From Cellulomonas telluris (GTDB lineage: Bacteria; Actinomycetota; Actinomycetes; Actinomycetales; Cellulomonadaceae), in NCBI RefSeq assembly GCF_004886325.1, contig NZ_QXFN01000005.1, forward strand, positions 496,001 through 560,000: a DNA stretch of 64,000 bases. The letters run 5' to 3'. The translations under genes and the position numbers were made by a program. Under the pieces are notes generated by a model. That model was not told where the DNA came from and did no database searches. It saw only the letters and a program-made list of their open reading frames with translations. Shown one piece after another: positions 45,053 to 53,766 of the stretch. Position 1 is the stretch's first letter; each line of letters begins with the position of its first letter.

Positions 45053-46350
45053 TCGTTCGCGGCTGCAGCCGTCATGGCGTCGACGACGTCCTGCGCGGAG
45101 CCCTGGCCCGCGAAGATGTTGACGATCGCGTCGTTCATGGCGCCACCGATGTTCTCGCCGAACGCCGTGTCCAGGTAGAGCTGGATGTACGGCGCGTCGT
45201 TACGGACGGCGAGGAGACCGGCGAGGGCCGGGTCGGCGACGAAGGCGCTCGCGGAGCGGTTCGTCGGCAGGCCCATGTCGAGCTCGGCGAAGCCCTTCTG
45301 GACCTCGTCGGACAGCAGGTACTCGATGAAGTCGACGCAGACGTCCGGCGCGTCCTGCGCGCAGGCCCAGGCGTCGCCGCCGCCGAGCTGAGCCGTCGGC
45401 TCACCCTGGCCGCCGTCGACCGCCGGGAAGGGGAACCAGCCGGTGTTCTCGCCGAGACCCTGCTCGTCCTCCGTGAGGCCCTGCATGACGCCGGGCTCCC
45501 AGTGGCCGGCGAGCTCCATCGCGACCTTGCCGGTGGCGAGCAGGCCGGACGCGGACGTCGGGCCGGACTGCGCCGGGGTGGCGAGGAAGCCGGTGTTGAA
45601 CGGGTTCGTCGCGACGAACGCCTCGAGGTCCTCGCCCGCCTTGAGGAAGCACGGGTCGGAGAAGTCGAGCGAGGTCACCGCGTCCGCGAGGACGTCCTGC
45701 GAGCACTGCCGCATCGCGAAGTAGTACCAGTAGTGCGCGGCGGGCCACTTGTCGCCGGCGCCGACCGAGATCGGCTCGACGCCCGCGCCCTTGAGCTGCT
45801 CCACGAGGGCGTTGAGCTCGTCCATCGTGGTCGGCGTCTCGGTGACGCCGGCCTGCTCGAAGATCGCCTTGTTGTACCAGAAGCCCACGACACCGAGGGA
45901 GAACGGCAGGGCGTAGACCTTGTCGTCCTGGGTCCAGCCGTTCACGGAGCCGCCGAGGTTGGCGATCGTGTCCGCCGCCGACTCGGTGATGTCCTTCACC
46001 AGGCCCGCCTCGACGTGGGTGGCGAGCTCGCCGCCGCCACGCTCCATGAAGACGTCCGGCGTGTCGCCGGTCTGGAAGGCCGCGTCGAGCTTGGTCAGCA
46101 TGTCCTCGTGCTGGAGGGCGCTGACCTCGATCGTCACGCCCGGGTGGTCCTGCTCGAACTGGTCGGCGACCTGGTCGTAGTAGTCCTTGCCGGCGCCGGT
46201 GTTCGAGTTGTGCCACCACTGGAGGGTGACGTCGCCGTCGCTGCCGCCGGTGGCGTCGCCGCCACCACCCGCACCGCCGGAGCAGGCGGTCACGAGCATG
46301 GCGAGTCCTGCGCCCAGCGCCACGGCGCGGAGGGCGGTCGTCCTCTTCAT
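45049..46350 (-). CDS. Sugar ABC transporter substrate-binding lipoprotein
   Basis: A 433-residue extracellular binding protein. Signal peptide MKRTTALRAVALGAGLAMLV followed by the lipobox TAC, Cys23. The mature part begins with a Gly-rich linker and then the family-1 binding fold: LQWWHNSNTG, DVFMERGGGELATH and GVVGFWYNKAIFEQAGV. GAGGAG lies 6 nt before the ATG. First gene of an operon (binding protein, two permeases, probably GH3) with a strong TTGACA promoter under LacI control. The ligand is probably an oligosaccharide of plant cell wall origin, inferred from the GH3 partner. Confidence 0.94.
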   Translation of the reverse strand: MKRTTALRAVALGAGLAMLVTACSGGAGGGGDATGGSDGDVTLQWWHNSNTGAGKDYYDQVADQFEQDHPGVTIEVSALQHEDMLTKLDAAFQTGDTPDVFMERGGGELATHVEAGLVKDITESAADTIANLGGSVNGWTQDDKVYALPFSLGVVGFWYNKAIFEQAGVTETPTTMDELNALVEQLKGAGVEPISVGAGDKWPAAHYWYYFAMRQCSQDVLADAVTSLDFSDPCFLKAGEDLEAFVATNPFNTGFLATPAQSGPTSASGLLATGKVAMELAGHWEPGVMQGLTEDEQGLGENTGWFPFPAVDGGQGEPTAQLGGGDAWACAQDAPDVCVDFIEYLLSDEVQKGFAELDMGLPTNRSASAFVADPALAGLLAVRNDAPYIQLYLDTAFGENIGGAMNDAIVNIFAGQGSAQDVVDAMTAAAANE

Positions 46351-46391
46351 CTGAAACTCCTCGTCGTCCTTGAGAGGGAGGGACGCCCGCT

Positions 46392-46460
46392 AGGTAATCA
46401 GCCGTCCAGAAGTCGTGTCAATCGATGTCGATAACGTTATCGACACGGTTGGGCTACGAT
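46392..46460. promoter_or_regulatory. Divergent LacI-type operator and promoters
   Basis: 46426-46445 is the perfect 20-bp palindrome TGTCGATAACGTTATCGACA. On the minus strand a promoter TTGACA (46421-46416), 18-bp spacer, TTACCT (46397-46392) drives the binding-protein operon; the operator ends 4 bp upstream of its -35 box. On the plus strand TACGAT (46455-46460) lies 7 nt before the lacI GTG, with the operator across its -35 region. LacI repressors of sugar operons typically bind a palindrome with a central CG like this. Confidence 0.88.
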
Positions 46461-46467
46461 CCCCGTC

Positions 46468-47472
46468 GTGGACCTCGCTCCTCGCGTGAAGATGTCCGAC
46501 GTCGCCCGAACTGCCGGGGTGTCGGTCGCCACCGTGTCCAAGGTGGTCAACGGTCGGTACGGCGTGTCGCAGACGACCCTGGAACGCGTCCAGGGCGTCA
46601 TCGCCCAGCTGGGCTACGAGGCGAGCCTCGGCGCGCGGTCGCTGCGCAGCTCGCGCACCAACGTCCTCGGCATCCTGGTCGCCGAGTTCGAGCCGTTCTC
46701 CACCGAGCTCCTCAAGGGCGCCTCGGGCGCCGTCACCGCCACGGGGTACGAGCTGCTCGCCTACTCCGGCGGCGGCGGGCACGCGGACGTCGGCTGGGAG
46801 CGCCGGTACCTCTCGCGCCTGTCGGGCACGCTCATCGACGGCGCCATCATCGTCACGCCGACGGTCGTCGAGGCCGTCCCCGGCATCCCCGTCGTCGCCG
46901 TCGACCCGCACGCGGGCCCGTCCGGCCTGCCGACGGTCGACGCGGACAGCTTCGCCGGGGCCGTCGCGGCCACGGAGTACCTCCTCTCCCTGGGCCACCG
47001 GCGCATCGGCCTGCTCGGCGGCCGCCCCGACCTCGAGTCCGCCCGCGAGCGCGAGCGCGGCTTCCGGCACGCGATGGCGCAGGCCGGCATCACGGTCGAC
47101 GAGTCGCTCGTCCTCAACGGCGGGTACCGCCCGGAGACCGCGGCCCAGCCCGCACGGGACCTGCTCGACCGCGCCGACGCCCCCACGGCCGTGTTCGCGG
47201 CGAACGACCTGTCGGCCATCGTGCTGCTGCGGGTCGCACGCGACCTCGGCCTCGAGGTGCCCCGGGACCTGTCGGTGATCGGCTTCGACAACGTCCCCGA
47301 GTCGGCCCTGTCCACGCCGCCGCTGACGACCATCAGCCAGCCGCTGCAGCGCATGGGCGCGGCCGCGCTGGGCCTGCTCGTCGACCTCGTGGCCGGGCGC
47401 GAGCGCGAGTCGCACCTGCGCCTGCCCACCGAGCTGGTCGTGCGGGCGACCACGGCGCCGCCGCGGGCCTGA
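46468..47472 (+). CDS. LacI-family transcriptional regulator
   Basis: A 334-residue repressor. The N-terminal helix-turn-helix with hinge reads VKMSDVARTAGVSVATVSKVVNGRYGVS, followed by the periplasmic-binding-protein-like sugar domain (ATEYLLSLGHRRIGLLGG, VFAANDLSAI, LSVIGFDNVPESALSTPPLTTI). It is divergent from a sugar ABC-GH3 operon, with one perfect operator between them, so it should repress that operon and itself until an oligosaccharide binds. The GTG at 46468 has a -10 box 7 nt upstream (leaderless); GTG at 46486 (KMSDVA) is a possible alternative. Confidence 0.93.
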   Translation: MDLAPRVKMSDVARTAGVSVATVSKVVNGRYGVSQTTLERVQGVIAQLGYEASLGARSLRSSRTNVLGILVAEFEPFSTELLKGASGAVTATGYELLAYSGGGGHADVGWERRYLSRLSGTLIDGAIIVTPTVVEAVPGIPVVAVDPHAGPSGLPTVDADSFAGAVAATEYLLSLGHRRIGLLGGRPDLESARERERGFRHAMAQAGITVDESLVLNGGYRPETAAQPARDLLDRADAPTAVFAANDLSAIVLLRVARDLGLEVPRDLSVIGFDNVPESALSTPPLTTISQPLQRMGAAALGLLVDLVAGRERESHLRLPTELVVRATTAPPRA

Positions 47473-47491
47473 CCCTGGGCCCGCGCCCCGG

Positions 47492-49033
47492 TCACCGCCG
47501 GGCCGCGACCTCCTCGTCGCTCTCCGCGCCCGCGGCGACGTGCCGCGTCACCCACGGCGCGAGGGCGGCCATGACGCCCGCGAGCACGAGCGCGACCAGG
47601 CCGATCCCGCCGAAGTACGTCACGACCGGCACGTCCTGCGTCGCCCCGACGAGCTGCGCCGTGATCGCGTTGCCGGCGGCCGGCGCCAGGAACCACAGCG
47701 CCATCGCCTGACCGCGGAACGCCTGCGGCGCGAGCAGCGTCGTCGCCGCGAGACCCACCGGGGACAGGCACAGCTCGCCGAGCGTCTGCAGGACGTACAC
47801 GACGACGAGCACCCACCACGGCGCCCTCGCGTCCCCGACCACCGCGGTCGCGCCGGCCAGGAACAGGAAGCTCAGCGCCGCGAGCCCCAGGCCCAGCGCG
47901 AACTTCAGCGCCGTCGACGGCCGGTCCCCCGTGCGCAGCCACAACCACGCGAACACCGGCGCGAGGACGATGATCGCCGCCGGGTTGACGGACTGGTAGA
48001 GCTCTGGGGAGATCGTCGTGCCGAGCAGCCGCAGGTCCGTCCGGTCGCGCGCGTACTCGGACAGCGTGCTCGAGGCCTGCTCGAAGATCATCCAGAACAG
48101 CGTCGCGGCGACGAACAGCGGCACGTACGCCGTCAGCCGGGAGCGCTCCGCGGCGTTGACCTTCGGCGACCGGAACATCACGAGAAACATCGCGACCGGG
48201 GCGGCGAACGCGAGGTAGGACAGCCCGTTGATGACGACGTCGAGCGGGCCCTCCTCGCGGTCCGTGAGCGTCGTGACGAGCCAGCCCAGCGCGACCGCGG
48301 CCGCGACGGCCGCCACCAGCAGCAGGACCATCCGCACCACCGCCGGACGGTCGGCCGGCGTCAGCGGGTTCGGCGGCTCCTCCCCCGCCCCCCGCAGCAG
48401 GCCGCGCCCGACCACGAAGGCGACCAGCGCGAGCGCCATGCCGACGGCGGCGACGGCGAACCCCGCGTGGTAGCCGCCGATGCTGCGCGCGAGCCCGACG
48501 GCGAGCGGCGCGCCCAGCGACCCGATGTTGATGCCCATGTAGAAGATCGAGAACGCCGAGTCGCGCCGGGGGTCGTCGCGCCGGTACAGGTCGCCGACCA
48601 TGCTCGACACGTTCGGCTTGAGCAGGCCGGTGCCGACCGCGACCAGCACGATGCCGAGGTAGGCGGTGGCGGCGGAGGGCAGCGCGAGGCACACGTGCCC
48701 GGCGGCGATGACGACGCCGCCGTAGAGCGTCGACCGGCGGGCACCGATCATGCGGTCGGCGACCCAGCCGCCGATCACGGTGAGCAGGTACACCGCCGAG
48801 CCGTAGACCGCGACCAGCGCGAGCCCGGTCGCCTCGTCGACGCCGAGCCCGTCGTTCTCGACGGTGTCCGTGAGGTAGTAGAAGAGGATCGCCCGCATGC
48901 CGTAGTAGCTGAACCGCTCCCACAGCTCGGTGCCGAACAGCGTGAACAGCCCGGCCGGGTGACCGAGGAAGGTGCGACCCTCCGTCGGCGTGGCGCGCAC
49001 GGGCAGGTCGGCGGCGTTGCTCATGACCTCCAT
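47492..49033 (-). CDS. POT-family peptide MFS transporter
   Basis: A 513-residue protein with 12-14 hydrophobic helices. The POT signature ELWERFSYYGMRAILFYYL (ExxERFxYYG) follows helix 1, and FSIFYMGINIGSLGAP lies between later helices. These proton-coupled symporters import di- and tripeptides. The ATG at 49033 is preceded by GGGGTGAG; an internal ATG at 49024 is too close to GGAGG to be better. Convergent with lacI and divergent from the photolyase gene, so it is a single unit, unlinked to the sugar operon. The 120-bp gap to phrB carries no other clear signal. Confidence 0.9.
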   Translation of the reverse strand: MEVMSNAADLPVRATPTEGRTFLGHPAGLFTLFGTELWERFSYYGMRAILFYYLTDTVENDGLGVDEATGLALVAVYGSAVYLLTVIGGWVADRMIGARRSTLYGGVVIAAGHVCLALPSAATAYLGIVLVAVGTGLLKPNVSSMVGDLYRRDDPRRDSAFSIFYMGINIGSLGAPLAVGLARSIGGYHAGFAVAAVGMALALVAFVVGRGLLRGAGEEPPNPLTPADRPAVVRMVLLLVAAVAAAVALGWLVTTLTDREEGPLDVVINGLSYLAFAAPVAMFLVMFRSPKVNAAERSRLTAYVPLFVAATLFWMIFEQASSTLSEYARDRTDLRLLGTTISPELYQSVNPAAIIVLAPVFAWLWLRTGDRPSTALKFALGLGLAALSFLFLAGATAVVGDARAPWWVLVVVYVLQTLGELCLSPVGLAATTLLAPQAFRGQAMALWFLAPAAGNAITAQLVGATQDVPVVTYFGGIGLVALVLAGVMAALAPWVTRHVAAGAESDEEVAARR

Positions 49034-49144
49034 GCTCACCCCGGCCACCCCCCGGTGCGCGCGGTACGGGCGCGTGCGATGCGCCACAGGGGCGCCGGCG
49101 GTGCCCCCGCTGCCGCTGCCCGCGCCGCGCCGGAGGCGGCGGGT

Positions 49145-49150
49145 TAGCGT
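49145..49150 (+). promoter_or_regulatory. -10 box of phrB (leaderless start)
   Basis: TAGCGT, 5 nt before the GTG at 49156; no ribosome binding site. Confidence 0.5.
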
Positions 49151-49155
49151 GCGGC

Positions 49156-50532
49156 GTGCCGACCGTGCTGTGGTTCCGCCGCGACCTGCGCCTCGCCGAC
49201 CACCCCGCGCTCGTCGCCGCGGTCGAGCAGGCGCGCGCCGACGGCGACGAGGTCGTGCCCCTGTTCGTCGTCGACCCCCGGCTGTGGGCCGTCTCGGGCA
49301 CGCCGCGGCTGGCGTACCTCGCCGCCAGCCTGCGCGCGCTCGACGCGTCGACCGGCGGCCGGCTCGTCGTGCGGCACGGGAGACCCGCGGAGGTCGTGCC
49401 GGCGCTCGTCCGGGAGGTCGGGGCACCGGCCGTCCACGTCAGCGCCGCGACGGAGCCGTACGGGCGGCGCCGGGACGCGGCCGTGGCCGCGGCGCTCGGA
49501 CCGGTCCCGCTCGTCGCGTCGGGCTCCCCGTACGCCGTCGGGCCGGGCCTGCTCCGCAGCGGGTCCGGGGACCCCTACCGCGTGTTCACGCCCTTCCGGA
49601 ACGCGTGGCTCGACCACGGCTGGGCACCGCCGGCACCACGTCCGCGGTCCGTGCCGTGGGCGGACGTGCGCGGCGACGGCCTCCCGGACGCCCCCGCCAC
49701 CGACGTGCGGCTGCCCGCCGCCGGCGAGGCCGCGGCCCGCGCGCGGTGGCACGCGTTCGTGCGCGAGGACCTGGAGACGTACCGCACGGACCGCGACCGC
49801 CCCGACCTCGGCACGACGTCCGTCATGTCGCCGCACCTGAAGTACGGCGAGATCCACCCGCGGACGATGCTCGCGGACCTCGCCGAGGCCGCCCGGGGTG
49901 CGGGTGCGCCGCTCGCCGACTCGGTCGCGACCTACCGCTCGGAGCTCGCGTGGCGGGAGTTCCACGCCGACGTCCTGTGGCACGTGCCCACCGCGGCGCA
50001 GGAGTCGCTCCGTCCCGTCGTGCCGGAGGACGCGTGGGCGGACGGGCCGGCGGCGGACGCCGCGTTCGCCGCCTGGGCCGAGGGCCGCACCGGCTACCCG
50101 GTGGTCGACGCCGCCATGCGGCAGCTGCGCGCCATCGGGTGGATGCACAACCGGATGCGCATGGTGACGGCGTCGTTCCTCGTGAAGGACCTGCACGTGC
50201 GCTGGCAGCGCGGCGCGGCGCACTTCATGGCGTGGCTGGTCGACGGGGACGTGCCGCAGAACCAGCTGAACTGGCAGTGGGTCGCCGGCACCGGCCGGGA
50301 CGCGGCCCCGTACTTCCGCGTCTTCAACCCGGTGACCCAGGGCAGGAGGTTCGACCCCGAGGGGCGGTACGTGCGCCGGTGGGTGCCGGAGCTGCGGGAC
50401 GTGCCGACCTCGGCCGTGCACGAGCCGTGGACGCTCGGCCTCGCCGCCCCGGCGGACTACCCGCCGCCGATGGTCGACCACGCCCACGAGCGCCGGGTCG
50501 CCCTGGCCGACCACGCCCGCCGCACCACCTGA
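49156..50532 (+). CDS. phrB: Deoxyribodipyrimidine photolyase
   Basis: A 458-residue photolyase. The N-terminal antenna-binding domain starts LWFRRDLRLADHPAL. The FAD domain has WREFHADVLWH, TGYPVVDAAMRQL and WMHNRMRMVTASFLVKDLHVRWQ, followed by the NWQWVAGTGRDAAPYFRVFNP block that holds the photoreduction tryptophans. It repairs cyclobutane pyrimidine dimers with blue light. Normal length, no neighbours on the same strand, GTG start at 49156 leaderless. The sequence does not distinguish the CPD from other classes beyond the class I pattern. Confidence 0.95.
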   Translation: MPTVLWFRRDLRLADHPALVAAVEQARADGDEVVPLFVVDPRLWAVSGTPRLAYLAASLRALDASTGGRLVVRHGRPAEVVPALVREVGAPAVHVSAATEPYGRRRDAAVAAALGPVPLVASGSPYAVGPGLLRSGSGDPYRVFTPFRNAWLDHGWAPPAPRPRSVPWADVRGDGLPDAPATDVRLPAAGEAAARARWHAFVREDLETYRTDRDRPDLGTTSVMSPHLKYGEIHPRTMLADLAEAARGAGAPLADSVATYRSELAWREFHADVLWHVPTAAQESLRPVVPEDAWADGPAADAAFAAWAEGRTGYPVVDAAMRQLRAIGWMHNRMRMVTASFLVKDLHVRWQRGAAHFMAWLVDGDVPQNQLNWQWVAGTGRDAAPYFRVFNPVTQGRRFDPEGRYVRRWVPELRDVPTSAVHEPWTLGLAAPADYPPPMVDHAHERRVALADHARRTT

Positions 50533-50579
50533 CCGCGCCCGCCGTCTTGTCGAGCGCGGCGGTGGCCCCGGCGTGGGCG

Positions 50580-51521
50580 TCAGGTGCGGGCTACCTCGTT
50601 GTCCGGGTCGCGTCCCGCCAGCAGGGCCTCGAGCTGGCGCCGGACCAGGGCCGCGACGCGCGGGAACGTGGCGTCGGTGTTGCCGCCCTGGTGGGCCGTG
50701 ACCAGCACGTTCGGTGCGCGCCACAGGGGGTGGTCGGCCGGCAGCGGCTCGGGGTCGGTGACGTCGAGCGCGGCGCGCAGCCGCCCGGCGGTGAGCTCCG
50801 CGAGCAGCGCGTCGGTGTCGACGACCTTGCCGCGGGCCACGTTGACGAGCACCGCCCCGTCCTTCATGCGCCCCAGGGCCTCGGCGTCGATCAGGTGGTA
50901 CGACGTCCGGGACAGCGGGATCGCCAGCACCACGACGTCCGCGTCGGGCAGCAGGTCACCCAGCTCCTCGACGCCGTGCACGTGCCCGTCCGCGTCGTCG
51001 CGGGCGGTCCGCGCGACGCGCACCAGCTCGACCTCGAAGGGGGCGAACCGCACCCCGATCGCGCGGCCGACGGACCCCTGCCCCACCACCAGCACCCGCC
51101 GGTCGGCCAGGGACGGGCCGAACGGGTTGTCCCACCGGCCCTCGTCCATGGCCCGGACCGCGCGGGGCAGGTCCCGCTGCACGGCGAGGGTCAGCGCCAC
51201 GGCGAGCTCGGCGGTGCCGGCGTCGTGGACCCCGCGCCCGTTGAGGAGCGTCACGCCGGCCGGCAGGTGCGGCAGCGCGTGCTCGTACCCCGCGCTGGGC
51301 AGCTGCACCCAGCGCAGCCGCGGCAGGTCGTGCAGCACCGCGAAGCCCTCGCGGGCGACGAAGTAGTGCGGGACGACGACGAGGTCCACCTCGGCCGCGA
51401 GCGCGGGGTCCAGCGGCGAGCGGACGTCCCACGGGACGAGCCGCAGGTCGTCCGGGTGCGCGGCGGCGAGGTCGGCGAGTCGCGTGAGCAGGTCGTCGTC
51501 GGGGACGGTGACGGTCAGCAC
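50580..51521 (-). CDS. D-2-hydroxyacid dehydrogenase
   Basis: A 313-residue NAD(P)-dependent oxidoreductase. The catalytic domain has VVPHYFVAREGFAVL; the nucleotide-binding domain has VLVVGQGSVGRAIG (GxGxxG). Catalytic residues are Arg in VNVARGKVVD, Glu in TDPEPLPADHPLW and His in VTAHQGGNTD. The proteins of this group reduce 2-keto acids such as glyoxylate, hydroxypyruvate or aromatic keto acids; the exact substrate is not readable. GTG at 51521 has no good ribosome binding site. Convergent with phrB; upstream gene is the RimJ/L acetyltransferase, 42 nt away. Confidence 0.9.
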   Translation of the reverse strand: MLTVTVPDDDLLTRLADLAAAHPDDLRLVPWDVRSPLDPALAAEVDLVVVPHYFVAREGFAVLHDLPRLRWVQLPSAGYEHALPHLPAGVTLLNGRGVHDAGTAELAVALTLAVQRDLPRAVRAMDEGRWDNPFGPSLADRRVLVVGQGSVGRAIGVRFAPFEVELVRVARTARDDADGHVHGVEELGDLLPDADVVVLAIPLSRTSYHLIDAEALGRMKDGAVLVNVARGKVVDTDALLAELTAGRLRAALDVTDPEPLPADHPLWRAPNVLVTAHQGGNTDATFPRVAALVRRQLEALLAGRDPDNEVART

Positions 51522-51562
51522 GGTGCGGTACGGGTCCTTCGGTCGGGGCGGCGTCCGCCCGG

Positions 51563-52108
51563 TCAGGCGGGCTGCCGGGCGCGGTACTCGTCCTCGAGCA
51601 TCGACATGACGATCGCGTCGCACCAGCCGTCGCCGTCGCGGTAGCCGTCCCGGCGGCGCCCCTCGACGCGGAAGCCGATGTTCTCGTACAGCGACACCGC
51701 GCGCGTGTTGATGCTCAGCGCCTCGAGCTCGACGCGGTGCATGCCGAGGCCCTCGAACGCGAACCCCAGCACGAGCTCGATCGCCTCGGTGCCGTAGCCG
51801 CGCCCCCGGTACGCCGGGCGCATGGACAGCCGCAGACCGGCGCACCGCACGTCCTCGTCGACGTCGTTGAGCACGATCTCGCCGCGGTACTCGTCGGAGC
51901 CGTTCGCCGTCACCGCGAAGTCGTAGCGCCCCTCGGCGGTCTCGCGGCTCGCGCACCACGCCTCGACCTCCTCGCGCGTGAACGTGCGCGTGGTGCCGGT
52001 CAGGCGGTTGCCCTCGGGGTCGGCGAGCATGTCCCACATGGCGTCCGCGTCGTCGGCGCGGACCGGCCGCAGGACGATCATCTCGCCCTGCAACGTGGGC
52101 TTCTGCAT
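51563..52108 (-). CDS. GNAT N-acetyltransferase (RimJ/RimL type)
   Basis: A 181-residue GNAT. The acetyl-CoA motif A is LRLSMRPAYRGRGYGTEAIELVLGFAFEGLGMHRVELEA, in pieces LRLSMRPAYRGRGYGTEAIE and GLGMHRVELEALSINTRAVS; ENIGFRVEGRRRDG is motif B, typical of RimJ/L enzymes that acetylate ribosomal protein N termini or small amines. GGAGGTGCGC precedes the ATG. Its role here is unknown; no specific substrate link with neighbours. Confidence 0.9.
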   Translation of the reverse strand: MQKPTLQGEMIVLRPVRADDADAMWDMLADPEGNRLTGTTRTFTREEVEAWCASRETAEGRYDFAVTANGSDEYRGEIVLNDVDEDVRCAGLRLSMRPAYRGRGYGTEAIELVLGFAFEGLGMHRVELEALSINTRAVSLYENIGFRVEGRRRDGYRDGDGWCDAIVMSMLEDEYRARQPA

Positions 52109-52200
52109 GCGCACCTCCGCACCTCGTGCACCCGTCCGGGCGTCGCCGGGACGGGCGAGCCGTCGCGTCATCGTAGGACGGCCGTGTGACCCGGGTGTTG

Positions 52201-52241
52201 CGCGACGGCGCCGGCACCCCGGGGGTGCCGGCGCCGTCGCG
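52201..52241. terminator. Very strong terminator hairpin after gatB
   Basis: Perfect 20-bp arms: CGCGACGGCGCCGGCACCCC (52201-52220) and its complement 52222-52241, separated by one base. Lies 14 nt after the gatB stop on the minus strand. Confidence 0.85.
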
Positions 52242-52254
52242 GACGCGGGGCGGG

Positions 52255-53766
52255 TCAGCCCTGGACGCGCTCGAGCACGAGCTCGCGCACGCGGCCGGCG
52301 TCGGCCTGCCCGCGCGTGGCCTTCATGACGGCGCCGATGATGGCGCCGACCGGCCCGAGGTTGCCGCCGCGGATCTTCTCCGCGATGTCGGGCTGGGCCG
52401 CGAGCGCGGCGTCGATCGCCTCGAGCAGCGGGCCGTCGTCGGAGACGACCTCGAGCCCGCGCGCGACGACGACCTGCTCGGGGTCGCCCTCCCCCGCGAG
52501 CACGCCCTCGAGCACCTGGCGCGCCAGCTTGTCGTTGATGCGCCCGGAGTCGACGAGCTGCTGCAGCGCGCCGATCTGCGCCGGGGTGATCGGCAGCTCG
52601 GCGAGCTCGACCTCCTGCTGCTTGGCCGTGCGCGCCAGCTCGCCCATCCACCACTTGCGGGCGGCGGCGGGCGACGCACCGGCGGCGACCGTGGCCTCGA
52701 TGAGCTCGACCGCGCCGGCGTTGACGACGTCGCGCATCTCGGCGTCGGCGTAGCCCCACTCGCCCTGCAGGCGGCGGCGCCGGGCGGCCGGCAGCTCGGG
52801 CAGCGAGGCGCGGATCTCCTCGACCCACGCCGGGTCGGGGACGATCGGCACGAGGTCGGGCTCCGGGAAGTACCGGTAGTCCTCGGCGTCCGACTTCACG
52901 CGGCCGGACGTCGTGCTGCCCGTGTCCTCGTGCCAGTGCCGCGTCTCCTGCACCACCGTGCCGCCGCCGTCGAGCACGGCCGCCTGGCGGCTGATCTCGT
53001 AGCGCACGGCCCGCTCGACGGAGCGGAACGAGTTGACGTTCTTCGTCTCGGTGCGCGTGCCGAGCGCCGACTCGGGCGTCGGGCGCAGCGACACGTTGAC
53101 GTCCGCGCGCACGTTGCCGCGCTCCATGCGGGCCTCGGACACGCCGAGGGCGCGGAACAGGTCGCGCAGCGTCTGCACGTACGCGCGCGCCACCTCGGGC
53201 GCACGCTCGCCGGCGCCCGTGATGGGGCGCGTGACGATCTCGACGAGCGGCACGCCCGCGCGGTTGTAGTCCACGAGGGAGTACTCGGCGCCGTGGATGC
53301 GGCCCGTCGAGCCGCCTACGTGGGTGTTCTTGCCGGCGTCCTCCTCCATGTGCGCGCGCTCGATCTCGACGCGGAACGTCGTCCCGTCCTCGAGCTCGAC
53401 GTCGACCCAGCCGTCGTGCGCGATCGGCTCGTCGTACTGCGACGTCTGGAAGTTCTTCGGCACGTCCGGGTAGAAGTAGTTCTTCCGCGCGAACCGGCAG
53501 GACTCCGCGATGGAGCAGTTGAGCGCGAGACCGATGCGGATCGCGTACTCCACCGCCGTGCCGTTGACCGCCGGCAGCGCACCCGGCAGGCCGAGGCTGA
53601 CGGGCGTGATCTGCGTGTTCGGCTGCTCGCCGAACGACTGCTCGGCGCCGTCGAACATCTTGGTGCGGGTGCCGAGCTCGACGTGCACCTCGATGCCGAT
53701 GACCGGGTCGAACCGGGCCACCGCGTCGTCGTAGTCGACCAGGTCGACGCTCGTCGTCGTGCTCAT
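52255..53766 (-). CDS. gatB: Aspartyl/glutamyl-tRNA amidotransferase subunit B
   Basis: A 503-residue subunit. The N-terminal cradle has [29 protein letters not shown] and [19 protein letters not shown] with the kinase/tRNA-binding blocks; the C-terminal tail domain ([20 protein letters not shown]) is complete. With GatA and GatC it converts Glu-tRNA(Gln) to Gln-tRNA(Gln) in bacteria lacking GlnRS. Overlaps gatA by 1 nt (TGATG). Followed by a strong terminator, so gatC-gatA-gatB forms a complete operon. Confidence 0.97.
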   Translation of the reverse strand: MSTTTSVDLVDYDDAVARFDPVIGIEVHVELGTRTKMFDGAEQSFGEQPNTQITPVSLGLPGALPAVNGTAVEYAIRIGLALNCSIAESCRFARKNYFYPDVPKNFQTSQYDEPIAHDGWVDVELEDGTTFRVEIERAHMEEDAGKNTHVGGSTGRIHGAEYSLVDYNRAGVPLVEIVTRPITGAGERAPEVARAYVQTLRDLFRALGVSEARMERGNVRADVNVSLRPTPESALGTRTETKNVNSFRSVERAVRYEISRQAAVLDGGGTVVQETRHWHEDTGSTTSGRVKSDAEDYRYFPEPDLVPIVPDPAWVEEIRASLPELPAARRRRLQGEWGYADAEMRDVVNAGAVELIEATVAAGASPAAARKWWMGELARTAKQQEVELAELPITPAQIGALQQLVDSGRINDKLARQVLEGVLAGEGDPEQVVVARGLEVVSDDGPLLEAIDAALAAQPDIAEKIRGGNLGPVGAIIGAVMKATRGQADAGRVRELVLERVQG

